From Rubellimicrobium thermophilum DSM 16684 (GTDB taxonomy: Bacteria; Pseudomonadota; Alphaproteobacteria; Rhodobacterales; Rhodobacteraceae): a stretch of 64,000 nucleotides of DNA. Both the position numbers and the translations under genes were made by a program. The notes beneath the pieces are model-generated. The model saw nothing but the letters and a program-made list of their open reading frames with translations, searched no databases and was not told where the DNA came from. Shown here one piece after another: positions 43,056 to 51,423 of this stretch (its first letter is position 1; every line of letters starts with the position of its first letter). Location of the stretch: positions 212,447 through 276,446 of the forward strand of contig NZ_KE557322.1 of NCBI RefSeq assembly GCF_000442315.1, read 5' to 3'.

Positions 43056-43844
43056 GGCAGATCCCCACCGGGCAGGGCGAGTGCGGCCTCAAGCGCCGCG
43101 CCCCAGACATCGAGCAGGACCGGCAGGGCGATCGCCATCAGGACAAGGCCCCCGAAGGTCAGCGCCGGCGCCCCGACAAAGGTCACCATGAGCTGCGGCA
43201 TCGCCCGGTTGATGACGCCCAGCACGACATTGTAGAGCAGGGCCGCCGCCACGAAGGGCACGGCCAGCGACACGGCAAGGGTGAAAGCCCGGGTCACCCC
43301 CCCCCAGACCGGCTTCGAGCATGAGCCCGGGGTCGAGAACCGCCCCCGCCGGAATCAGCGCATAGCCATCCACCATCCAGAGGGCGAGGCGGATATGCAG
43401 CCCCATCGCCGCGGCCAGCGCGAGCCCCCCCATGACCAGCAGATGCCCCATCGCCGGCGAAGGCTCTCCGCCCGGCCCTGCGCCGAAGAGCTGCGAAAGG
43501 GAGGTCGCCTGCCCTGCGATCGCCCCTGCCGTCTGGAGCGCGATCACCAGAAGCCGCAGCAGAAGCCCCAGGGCCAGACCTGCCGCGGCCTCGCCCAGCA
43601 GGAGGGCCAGGAACCGCCCCGGCCCGCCCGGATCAGGCAGTGAGGCGGCCACGGCCGGGGCGACGACCAGCGTGAAGGCAAATGCCAGGGCAAGACGGAT
43701 GCGGACCGGCACCGCCTGTTCCCCGAAGAGCGGCAGCAGCGCCATCATCGTCCCCAGCCGCAGGAACACCACGAAACCGGCCCAGAACATGTCCTGTACC
43801 GGCGCCAGCAGCGGGGCCAGAGCGGAGGCGAGATCGACGCTCAT
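43052..43844 (-). CDS. fliR: Flagellar export protein FliR (frameshifted)
   Basis: Core subunit of the FliPQR export channel. The first frame from ATG 43844 gives hydrophobic helices with FVVFLRLGTMMALLPLFGEQ, VPVRIRLALAFAFTLVVAP and QTAGAIAGQATSLSQLFGAG (FliR signatures). After VLDPGLMLEAGL the frame changes, and MTRAFTLAVSLAVPFVAAAL to the end completes the protein. The break is the C9 run at 43297-43305. One base fewer gives L-G-G-V-T-R-A-F and 263 residues, normal for FliR. The gene sits between flhA and flhB with ATGA overlaps on both sides. Confidence 0.93.
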
Positions 43845-45919
43845 GCCGGCACCAGACCGACCAGGGCGGGACGTGCATCCAGCCCGATCTCCTCGAAGGA
43901 CAGGACCGGATTGGGGATGCCCCGCGCGGCCAGCACCGTCCGCAGGAAGCGGCGGCGGCGCATCGGGCAGACCAGGGCGGCCTGCGTGCCCCCTTCGGCC
44001 GCTTGCGCGACCTTGGCCGCCACAGCCTGAGCCAGGCGGTTGAATTCGTCCGGCGGCAGGGCAACATCGACCGGACCGGGGCCCGTGCCGATCTGATGGG
44101 CGGCAAAGATCTCCTCCCATTCGGGGGCAAGCTGGATCAGGGGCAGCGTGCCGTCAGGGCGGCGCAGCTCGGCCACGAGCTGAAATCCCAGACGCTGGCG
44201 GACATGTTCGGCGATCGCCTCGGGTGTGGGATGGACCGGGCGCGCCTCAGCGATCGATTCGAGGATCAGGGGCAGGTTCCGGATCGAGACCCGCTCCTCC
44301 AGCAGCAGGCGCAGAACGGCCAGCAGCAGATCCACCGGCACCCGGTCGGGGATCAGCTCGTCGAGCATGCGCCGGTTGGCCTCGGCCCGCGCGCTGTCGG
44401 ACAGGGCCGTCATTTCGTCCAGCAGCCGGCGCAGCGCCCGCAGCGTCATCAGCCGCGGCAGGTTGCGCTTGATCACCTCAAGCAGATGGGTGGCCAGAAC
44501 CTCGGCCGGCCAGACCGTCGTCAGACCGGCGAGCGCGGCCTCCTCCTGCGCGGCAGGAGAGAGCCAGCGGGCCGGGGCGCCATAGACGGGTTCGCGCACA
44601 TCCTCGCCCGGCGGTGCCTCGACCCCGGCCGGAAGCAGCACGAGACAGTGACCCGGCCGCAGGCGGTCGCGCGCCTGTTCCACCCCCTGGATGAGGATGC
44701 GGTAATGGCCGGGCGGCAGGGCAGGGGCATCGGTCAGGCGGATCTCCGGCAGGATCATGCCAAAGCCCTGGGCGACATGCCGGCGCATGCTGCCGATGCG
44801 GGCATCGAGCCCGGTGCCGGGATCGAGCACCATCTCCACCAGGTCCGGGGCGAATTCGACATGGATTTCGTCGAGATCCAGCAGATCGCCCATGGAGGGG
44901 GCGCGTGCGGCCGGGGTGCTGCCGGCCGGGGCCGCATCCTCGGCCGGGACCGGGGCCCGGATCCCGCGCCAGGCCAGAAAGCCCAGGACCGCGGCGCCGG
45001 CCATGAACGGCAGGAACGGCATCCCCGGCACGAGCGCGAGCAGCGCCATCAGCCCGCCCACGGTGGCGAGCGCGGCCGGATGGCGGCCGAGCTGAGAGAG
45101 AACCGCCGCATCGGTGCGCTGGGTCGATCCGCCCCGCGACAGCAGGAGTGCCGTCGCCACCGCGATGATGACGGCCGGGATCTGGCTGACCAGCCCATCG
45201 CCCACGGTGAGGATCGCATAGGTCTCGAACGCCTTGCCGACCGGCATCCCATGGACCAGGATCCCCATCGCCAGGCCCACGACAAGGTTCAGCGCGGTGA
45301 TCAGCAACCCCGCCACCGCGTCCCCCTTGACGAATTTCGAGGCCCCGTCGAGCGAGCCGAAGAAGGTGGTCTCCTGCCCCTCGCGTTCGCGCCGGGCCTT
45401 GGCCTCGGCATGGGTGATGGCCCCGGCGGCCAGATCCGCATCGATGGCCAGCTGCCGCCCCGGCATCGCATCGAGCGCGAAGCGCGCCCCCACCTCGGCC
45501 ATGCGGGCCGCGCCCTTGTTGATGACCACGAAGCTCACGATCAGCAGCACGAGGAACACGACAAGCCCCACCAGCAGCTGCCCGCCCATGACGAACATGG
45601 CGAACCCCTCGATCACATGGCCGGCGGCGGCCGTGCCCGTATGCCCCTGACCGATGATCAGCTTGGTCGAGCTGACATTCAGCGAAAGCCGCAGCATCAG
45701 CGCCGCCAGCAGGATCGAGGGGAAGGCCGAGAAATCGAGCGGCCGTTCGATGAACAGCGTGAGCGTGAAGATCAGGATGGCCAAAGCAAAGCTGACCGCG
45801 AGCCCGATATCGAGCAGCCAGGCCGGCACGGGCAGGACCATCATCACGATGACTGCCATCAGGGCGAGAGCCAGCAGCACACGCGGCTGGAACAGGACAG
45901 AGGCAGACAGCGCAGGCAT
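43841..45919 (-). CDS. flhA: Flagellar export apparatus protein FlhA
   Basis: The largest export-gate protein; its nonameric cytoplasmic ring docks chaperone-substrate complexes. The 692-residue chain has eight N-terminal membrane helices, the conserved loop between them (PSILLAALMLRLSLNVSSTK and INKGAARMAEVGARFALDAM), GDGLVSQIPAVIIAVATALL, and a cytoplasmic domain with EVIKRNLPRLMTLRALRRLL, VSIRNLPLILESIAE and PVLSFEEIGLDARPALVG. The frame is intact. It is first of the flhA-fliR-flhB-orf unit, 6 bases downstream of the transglycosylase gene. Confidence 0.97.
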   Translation of the reverse strand: MPALSASVLFQPRVLLALALMAVIVMMVLPVPAWLLDIGLAVSFALAILIFTLTLFIERPLDFSAFPSILLAALMLRLSLNVSSTKLIIGQGHTGTAAAGHVIEGFAMFVMGGQLLVGLVVFLVLLIVSFVVINKGAARMAEVGARFALDAMPGRQLAIDADLAAGAITHAEAKARREREGQETTFFGSLDGASKFVKGDAVAGLLITALNLVVGLAMGILVHGMPVGKAFETYAILTVGDGLVSQIPAVIIAVATALLLSRGGSTQRTDAAVLSQLGRHPAALATVGGLMALLALVPGMPFLPFMAGAAVLGFLAWRGIRAPVPAEDAAPAGSTPAARAPSMGDLLDLDEIHVEFAPDLVEMVLDPGTGLDARIGSMRRHVAQGFGMILPEIRLTDAPALPPGHYRILIQGVEQARDRLRPGHCLVLLPAGVEAPPGEDVREPVYGAPARWLSPAAQEEAALAGLTTVWPAEVLATHLLEVIKRNLPRLMTLRALRRLLDEMTALSDSARAEANRRMLDELIPDRVPVDLLLAVLRLLLEERVSIRNLPLILESIAEARPVHPTPEAIAEHVRQRLGFQLVAELRRPDGTLPLIQLAPEWEEIFAAHQIGTGPGPVDVALPPDEFNRLAQAVAAKVAQAAEGGTQAALVCPMRRRRFLRTVLAARGIPNPVLSFEEIGLDARPALVGLVPA

Positions 45920-45925
45920 GGCGGA

Positions 45926-46627
45926 TCAGCCGTCCAGCGGCACGAGCGAGCCGAGGCGTGGCGCGCCGGTGCCCGCCTGCAGCAGCGGATAGCTGTTGAC
46001 GCGGGGGACGCCGCCGCCGGCCTCTGCCGCCCCGGCCAGGCGCAGCACAGCGCCCTCGCCCCCCAGGGCCGCAAGATGGGCATCGAAGCGGGCGCGGTAG
46101 GGCGCCGCCAGATCGGGCGTGCGGGAGTGATAGGCGCCCGCCGCCTCGGACCAGCTGGCCCCATCGGACCGCAGGGAGCGCAGGAAACCGGCAGCATAGC
46201 TCGCATTGGCAAGGGGATCGAACATCTGCGCGACGGAGACGAAATTCTCCCCATGCCAGTGCCAGTTGAGCTGGAAACAGCCGATGTCGAAACCTGTCCT
46301 CCCCTGGGCGAGGGCCGATTCGGCAAAGGCCTCGGCCTCGGCCCGGGTGGCGAACCAGTGCCCTTCCCCCTCCAGATTGACGGTCCAGGGCCAGGGGCGG
46401 GCAGGGCGGCCGCGGCCCGTTTCGGTCAGCGAGAGGGCAAGAAGGACCGTGGCCGGCACGCCGGACAGCCGCGCGGCATCCTGCGCCGCCTGTTCGCAGA
46501 GAGCGGCATCATCACCCCGCGCCGGCCCGGCCGGAAGCGCCGCCAGAAGCAGTGCCGCGATGCACAGGCCCCGCCCCGCCGGACGGAACAGGGCAAAAGG
46601 AGATGGCAGGGCGATTCTTCCGATCAT
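45926..46627 (-). CDS. Lytic transglycosylase, SLT domain, flagellum-linked
   Basis: Periplasmic peptidoglycan-cleaving enzyme that would open the wall for rod penetration. The 233-residue protein has a signal peptide (about residues 18-38, LCIAALLLAALPAGPARG) and an SLT-like domain with catalytic Glu69 in LSLTETGRG. GFDIGCFQLNWHWHG and FDPLANASYAAGFL are typical of the group. In Rhodobacter sphaeroides a similar enzyme (SltF) is needed for flagellation, and the position just ahead of flhA supports the same role here, as the cluster's FlgJ lacks a muramidase. A CtrA-like box lies 48-62 bases upstream of the ATG. Confidence 0.86.
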   Translation of the reverse strand: MIGRIALPSPFALFRPAGRGLCIAALLLAALPAGPARGDDAALCEQAAQDAARLSGVPATVLLALSLTETGRGRPARPWPWTVNLEGEGHWFATRAEAEAFAESALAQGRTGFDIGCFQLNWHWHGENFVSVAQMFDPLANASYAAGFLRSLRSDGASWSEAAGAYHSRTPDLAAPYRARFDAHLAALGGEGAVLRLAGAAEAGGGVPRVNSYPLLQAGTGAPRLGSLVPLDG

Positions 46628-46674
46628 GGCATGGCGCGTTCTGCTGCGTGCCGGGCCATGATCGCAGGCAAGGG

Positions 46675-46689
46675 TTGAGAAAAGGTAAA
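46675..46689 (-). promoter_or_regulatory. CtrA-like box upstream of the transglycosylase (6/8)
   Basis: On the minus strand TTTA-CCTTTTC-TCAA keeps the TTAA-N7-TTAA spacing with two mismatches, 48-62 bases before the transglycosylase start. It is weaker than the others, but the placement towards the slt-flhA-fliR-flhB unit is fitting. Confidence 0.35.
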
Positions 46690-46767
46690 TATTGGGATGG
46701 CTGCAGGGGGGCGGCGTCCGCGGACGCGAGGCCTGTCGCGATGTCCGGGCTGCGCCGGGCGGGGGGC

Positions 46768-46820
46768 GGTCGCTCCCCCCCCTGCCAGCGGAAGTGGTCG
46801 CTCCACCCCTGCCAGCGGAA
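46768..46820. repeat. Tandem 28-bp-period direct repeat between two flagellar genes
   Basis: GGTCGCTCC followed by CCCCTGCCAGCGGAA occurs twice (46768-46793 and 46796-46820), differing by a C-run length and one A. It abuts the stop of the motA-linked gene. A perfect 14-bp palindrome GCGTCCGCGGACGC (46714-46727) lies nearby in the same 193-bp gap. Confidence 0.7.
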
Positions 46821-48923
46821 TCAGCCGTTGCGCTGGGCCAGCAGCGCGAGAGCGCGGGACCGTTCGGCCTCCGCCTCGTCCAGCAGGGCGCGGCGTGCCG
46901 CGAGGGGAGAGAGTGCGGGAGCCTCCGCTTCGGGAAGGGATGGCGGCGAAGGCCGTTCTGCGGGTTCGGGCGCCTGCAGGCGCTCTTGCAGCGCTGCGGC
47001 ATCGGGGCCGACGAGCCCCGCCAGCGCCGCCTCGGCCCCGGCCCGGTCACCCAGGGCGGCCAGCGCCTCGGCCCGCAGCAGGCGTCGCGCGGCGCTTCCT
47101 CCTTCGGGGTCCGATCACGGCCAGCGCCTCGGGCGGGAAACCCATGGCGAGCAGACGGCGCGCGACGGCATTGGCGGCGGCCTCCGGCAGGCGCGCGGGC
47201 AGTGATTCGAGTGCGAGGGTCAGGAAGACGGGATCCGGGGCATCGCGGACAAGGGCCTGCACCACCTCGCCTGCGGCGGCTGCAAGACCGGGGAAGGGAT
47301 CGCTCTGCTCCCCCTCGGCCAGACGGGCCAGCGCCTCTGCGTGCCGCCCGGTGGCGGACAGGGCCCGGATCTCGGCCAGCAGCAGTTCGCGCCCGGCGGG
47401 GCTGCTGCCGTGCTCGGCCCGCAGGGCGGCAGAGAGCGTCAGCAGATCCTCGGCCAGCGTGCCGCGCAGCTCGGCCGACAGGCGCAGAAGGAGGGCCATG
47501 GCCTCGGGCGGAAGGCGGGCATCCGATCGGGCAAGCGCCTCGAGCCGGGCCAGGCCATCCTGCGGATGCGGACCCTGCACGGCGACAAGAGCCTCGGCCA
47601 GGGCGGTGCCCGTCCCCCCGCCCCCGCCCCCGCGGCAAGCGGGAGCAGAGCCGCAGCGTCCTCGGCTTCGCCTTCGGCGAGGTGGATCTCGGCCAGGCGC
47701 AGGGCCAGGGATCCGCGCAGCGGCGTGGGCAGGGCCCGCAGTGCCACGAGGATGGCGCTGCGCTCCTGCGGACTGGTGCCGGCGACGCTCTGGCGTGCCA
47801 GGGCCCGCCAGAGCGCGACCGGGCCGAGACAGCCGGCCTGCCCCTCCAGCGCGTCAGGGTCCACCGCCTCGCCGTCCACGAGGCGGGCCAGCAGGCGCAG
47901 CCTGTCGCGCCCGGCAGAAGCCCCCCCATCCGCGGCCAGGGCGACAAGCGCCTCCCGCCCGAGGCCGAAGGCGACATAGGTCCGCGCCAGGGCTTCGGCC
48001 CCTTCGGGATCGACCCGGTCGCGGGCATCCGTGAAGGCGGCGAGACGGGGGGCGATCGCCGCCGCGAACCCCTCCTCCCCCGCCCAGGCCGCCAGATCGA
48101 AGGCCTCGGGCGGCAGACAGGATTCCCCGGTGGGACCGAGCGCCGGCGGGGCGGCCGGATCGGGGATTTGTGCGGCATCGTGCAGCGCCAGCCCGGGCAG
48201 GGCAGGCGGCAGCAGGGCCGGATCCGGATCGGGATCGGGCGGAAGCGCGACCGCCGTCGGGGGGCGACGGACCGGGCCGGGATCGGAGGGCGGGGGCAGA
48301 CCGGGCACGGGCTCCAGCAGGCCCAGACTGGCCGCACGGGCGATCGCTTCGGCCAGCGTCTGCTCGTTCGGGCCCGCGGCGGGCAGAGCGGGAGCCGGAC
48401 CGGCGGGAGGAGCCGCACCATCGGCGGCCCCCGCAGAGACCGGATCAGGCCGATCCTCGGCCCCCGCGGTTTCGGGAACGGGTTCGGCCGGCTGGCCGGG
48501 ACGCAAGGCGCCCTCCGGACCGGGACCGTCATGCAGATCGATCACAAGCCACCTGTCGCGGTGAAGGAAGGTTTCGGCATGGCAGTCGCAGGGCACGGCC
48601 AGAGTCAGGACGCCCCCCTCCTCCTCCGTCAGGGCGGTCAGACGGCTGCGCGGGATGCGCGCGAAGACCTCGGACAGATCGAAGGAGACCGGCATGGACA
48701 GGCGCAGGGCGAATCCCCCCTCGGCGGGCGCAAATGTCCAGTCCACCCCGTCGGGCAGCGGCAGGACCAGACGGGTGAAATCCCCATGCTCCCCCCCGCG
48801 CAGCCTGACCGGTTGCTGGGCCAGGGCCGGCAGCCCGATCAGCACCGCCAGCAGCATGCCGGGACCGCCCCCCCGCAGGACGGCGCGGATCAAGCCAGGA
48901 AGAGAACGGCTCATGCGGCTCAT
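46821..48923 (-). CDS. Large secreted helical-repeat protein linked to motA (two frameshifts)
   Basis: About 700 residues after correction. An N-terminal signal (GMLLAVLIGLPALAQQ) precedes a beta-rich domain of about 110 residues (VRLRGGEHGDFTRLVLPLPD, LHDRWLVIDLHDG-like). A Pro/Ala-rich linker follows, then a long run of Ala/Leu-rich helical pairs resembling TPR repeats (EGAEALARTYVAFGLGREAL; ALRALPTPLRGSLALRLAEI). One C is missing at 47614-47619 and one extra is present at 47106-47109 (reading the plus strand G/C runs); these two cancel. The start overlaps the motA stop as ATGA. I recognise no named family; a periplasmic motor partner is proposed by context only. Confidence 0.72.
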
Positions 48924-49786
48924 GCGGCCTCCTTGGCGGCCTTCAGCGCCTCCTCCACCTCGGCAAAGCTCGGCCGGCGGGGGGCAGGGGTGGCCTGACG
49001 GCCGACCTCGATGCAGATGGCGGGGGGATGGGCGTGGAGATTGGCCACCAGGACGGCACGGATCAGCCCGTAGAACTGGGCCTCTTCCTCCAGAACCGCC
49101 TTCAGCCGCGCGGCAATCGGCCCGACAAGGCCGTAGGCCAGGAAGACCCCCAGAAAGGTGCCGACCAGCGCGCCGCCGATCATCTTGCCCAGCACCTCGG
49201 GCGGCTGATCGATCGAAGCCATCGTCTTGATGACGCCCAGCACCGCGGCGACGATGCCAAGCGCCGGCAGCGCATCGGCCACCGACTGCAGCGCATGGGG
49301 GCTGTGCATCGCATGCTGGCGCTGGGCCTCCACCCGCGCGTCGAGAACGGCCTCCACCTGATGGGGGTCGTCGTAGTTCATGCTCCCCGCGCGCAGCGTG
49401 TCGCAGATCATCGCGACGGCCTCCCTGTCGGCGCGGATGCGGGGGTAGCGGGCGAAGAGAGAGGATTCCTGCGGCTTCTCGATATGATCCTCGAGCGCGA
49501 CGGGATTGGACCGGCTCACCCGGATCAGCGCGAAGAGAAGGCACAGCAGATCGCGGTAGTCGGCCGGCTTCCATTTGGGGCCCTTGAACACCTTGGCCAT
49601 GTCCTTGAGCGCATGCTTCACCCCCGCCCCGTCATTGGCGAGCACGAAGGCCCCCAGCGCCGCCCCGCCGATCATCATGAATTCGAAGGGCAGGGCCTTG
49701 AGGATGATCGAAAGCTTGCCCCCGGCCAGGATATAGCCCCCGAAGACCATCGCGAAGATGATGACGATGCCGATGATGCCGATCAT
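48920..49786 (-). CDS. motA: Flagellar motor stator protein MotA
   Basis: Proton-channel stator subunit that couples ion flow to rotor torque. In the 288 residues: first helix IIGIVIIFAMVFGGYILAGG, PFEFMMIGGAALGAFVLAND, the cytoplasmic loop with the charged residues that contact FliG (RYPRIRADREAVAMICDTLR), and the channel helices ADALPALGIVAAVLGVIKTM and GKMIGGALVGTFLGVFLAYG. ATG 49786 is preceded by CAGGAGGGGG, a strong ribosome-binding site. motB is 10 kb away, not adjacent. A CtrA-like box lies 39-53 bases upstream. Confidence 0.96.
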   Translation of the reverse strand: MIGIIGIVIIFAMVFGGYILAGGKLSIILKALPFEFMMIGGAALGAFVLANDGAGVKHALKDMAKVFKGPKWKPADYRDLLCLLFALIRVSRSNPVALEDHIEKPQESSLFARYPRIRADREAVAMICDTLRAGSMNYDDPHQVEAVLDARVEAQRQHAMHSPHALQSVADALPALGIVAAVLGVIKTMASIDQPPEVLGKMIGGALVGTFLGVFLAYGLVGPIAARLKAVLEEEAQFYGLIRAVLVANLHAHPPAICIEVGRQATPAPRRPSFAEVEEALKAAKEAA

Positions 49787-49824
49787 GGCCCCCTCCTGCT
49801 GCAGCCCCTCTTCGCAGACGCGGG

Positions 49825-49839
49825 TTAGGATCCGGTAAA
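49825..49839 (-). promoter_or_regulatory. CtrA-like box upstream of motA (6/8) with a conserved flank
   Basis: On the minus strand TTTA-CCGGATC-CTAA has the TTAA-N7-TTAA layout. Six bases downstream comes TCTGCGAAGAGGGGCTGC (plus-strand 49801-49818), which recurs almost exactly at the same distance from the fliF box. Confidence 0.5.
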
Positions 49840-49844
49840 CGCGA

Positions 49845-50408
49845 TCAGTCGCGAGGCGCGCGGGCGTTGCGCCCGGCAAGGACGGCGCTGATCGCATAGG
49901 CCGCGTCCGGCTCGAGCCCCGCCATCACGGCCGCCGCCGCCTCCGGCCGCATGAGACCCAGGAAACCCGCCGCAAAGGCCGGATCCATCGCCGCGAAAAG
50001 GGCTGCCGCCTCGCGCGGCTTCATCGCCTCGTAGATGCGGGCGAGACGGGCGAGATCATCCTGTGCCGCCGTCTCCGCCAGGGAGAGCGTCGCGGCCAGG
50101 CTCCGCTCGGCCTCTTCCAGCTCGGCGATCCGGGCGGAGAGGGCGGCTTCGGCCTCGGCCAGCGCGGCGGCGCGGGCCTCGATCTCCGCCTCGCGCGAAT
50201 CGAGCCGCTCCTCGCGCCCCGCGAGGGCCGCCAGGACACTGCCGGGCCCCCCGGCCGGTGCCGCGGCCTGCGCGGCAGGGGGGGGGACGGCGCCCCCTTC
50301 GGCCAGCACGGCCCCCGTTCCCCCCGCCAGGCGCAACCCCGCCGAGGCGAAGAGCAGGCCCGCGACAAGAGGGAGGACCCGGCGCGGGCGCAGGGCGCGC
50401 GCGCTCAT
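49845..50408 (-). CDS. MotE-like flagellar protein (MgtE-N-like C-terminal region)
   Basis: A 187-residue protein with an N-terminal membrane/signal segment (VLPLVAGLLFASAGLRLAGG), a coiled coil (about residues 65-120, rich in Glu/Ala/Leu) and a C-terminal region IYEAMKPREAAALFAAMDPA, then FAAGFLGLMRPEAAAAVMAG, which resembles the MgtE N-domain repeat found in MotE. In rhizobia MotE is a periplasmic chaperone of the motor protein MotC. Here it sits between motA and fliL in a fliL-orf126-motE operon with an ATGA overlap to the preceding gene. The symbol is left blank because orthology is inferred. Confidence 0.75.
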   Translation of the reverse strand: MSARALRPRRVLPLVAGLLFASAGLRLAGGTGAVLAEGGAVPPPAAQAAAPAGGPGSVLAALAGREERLDSREAEIEARAAALAEAEAALSARIAELEEAERSLAATLSLAETAAQDDLARLARIYEAMKPREAAALFAAMDPAFAAGFLGLMRPEAAAAVMAGLEPDAAYAISAVLAGRNARAPRD

Positions 50409-50785
50409 GCCCGCCCCCCGGCGCCGGACGCGCGCATCCGGGGATGCCGGACGAAGACCGGGGGCTGAGGGGCCCCCGCCTCGGCCGACTCCTCCGGCAG
50501 ATCATGGAGCGAGGCCATCAGCAGTTCGAGCCGGCGCGCCGCAGCCTCGGCCCGGCCGGAGGCCGCCCCCAGCGTCGCGGCCGATTCGCGCGCCGCCCCC
50601 TCGGCCCGGGCGAGGGCCTGCGTCAGATCGTCCACCTGGGCCGACAGGACCGCGACGGCCCCGCCCAGACCCCGGTCGAGATCGGTGAAACGCCGCAACC
50701 GGCGGCTGAGGACAAGACAGTAGATGCCGGCGGCCACAGCCCCCGCGCCAAGAAGGACATCGCTCAGATCCCCGAGCAGGGTCAT
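50405..50785 (-). CDS. Membrane-anchored coiled-coil protein in the fliL operon
   Basis: A 126-residue protein with one N-terminal membrane helix (LLGAGAVAAGIYCLVLSRRL, residues about 11-30). It continues into a cytoplasmic coiled coil (LDRGLGGAVAVLSAQVDDLT and ASGRAEAAARRLELLMASLH), and a short proline-rich tail. It resembles the small hypothetical proteins seen between fliL and motE in Rhodobacteraceae, perhaps of the DUF6468 type, though I am not certain of that label. Position 15 bases after fliL and overlapping motE implies a motor-related role. Confidence 0.7.
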   Translation of the reverse strand: MTLLGDLSDVLLGAGAVAAGIYCLVLSRRLRRFTDLDRGLGGAVAVLSAQVDDLTQALARAEGAARESAATLGAASGRAEAAARRLELLMASLHDLPEESAEAGAPQPPVFVRHPRMRASGAGGRA

Positions 50786-50800
50786 GGGGATTCTCCCGGA

Positions 50801-51303
50801 TCAGTTCAGTACGAATTCCATGACGAGAAGGTCCCGCGCCCGCGTGCCCCCCGCCACAACCTGCACCCGCCGCAGCATCTGCGAACGCAGCCGCAGCAGC
50901 GCATCGGGCGCCGCCAGCTCCTCGGGCGAGACGGCGCGCAGATAGCCGTTGAGCACGTCCACGATGCGCGGGACGAGCGCGTTCACCGCCTCTGCATCGG
51001 CCGGCGCCGTCTCCACCTGGGCCGAAAAGCGCAGGAACCGGTCCGGCCCGCCCCCGGCAGGTTCACGACGATCGGCGGCAGGGGCACGAAAGCCGCCGCC
51101 GGCGAGGCCTCCGCGACATGCCCTTCGGAATCGGAGGTTGCATGCGAATCACCTGCAGCATGGCCAGCCCCGCCGATCCATCCCGCGCGCACGGCCAGAA
51201 ACCCCCCCGCACCCCCTGCAAGAGCCAGCACAAGGCCCAGCACAAGCGGCAGACGCGCGCGGCGCGCAGGGGCCGGACTGGCAGGAGCATCGGCAGCAGT
51301 CAT
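50801..51303 (-). CDS. fliL: Flagellar basal body-associated protein FliL (frameshifted)
   Basis: Single-pass membrane protein that surrounds MotA/MotB stators. The first frame has the anchor LPLVLGLVLALAGGAGGFLA, a His/Asp-rich linker and FVPLPPIVVNLPGAGR. The second frame supplies VETAPADAEAVNALVPRIVD, VLNGYLRAVSPEELAAPDAL and RRVQVVAGGTRARDLLVMEF, the FliL C-terminal pattern. The join requires one more C at about 51043-51044 (RDRFLRFSAQVE expected). Corrected length is 167 residues. It is divergent from fliF; the 120-bp gap holds a CtrA-like box. Confidence 0.88.
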
Positions 51304-51348
51304 GGGGCGTTCTCCCTTCGGTCATGCCCCGTCCATAACGCGGAGATG

Positions 51349-51363
51349 CTAACCGAATCTTAA
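51349..51363 (+). promoter_or_regulatory. CtrA-like box between fliL and fliF (7/8)
   Basis: CTAA-CCGAATC-TTAA matches TTAA-N7-TTAA with one mismatch, 61-75 bases before fliF. Six bases on is TCTGCGAAGAGGGGGCTGC (51370-51388), near-identical to the block after the motA box. It could serve the fliF and the divergent fliL operons. Confidence 0.6.
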
Positions 51364-51423
51364 GAACGATCTGCGAAGAGGGGGCTGCGGACAGAAGGTC
51401 CGTCTCATCGCGGAGGGTTTCCC

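Noticed and set aside
45926-48532. A single 868-codon frame joining the transglycosylase to upstream sequence
   Set aside because: Only the last 233 codons resemble a protein family and have a signal peptide. The upstream part is Arg/Pro-rich out-of-frame translation of the motA-linked gene.
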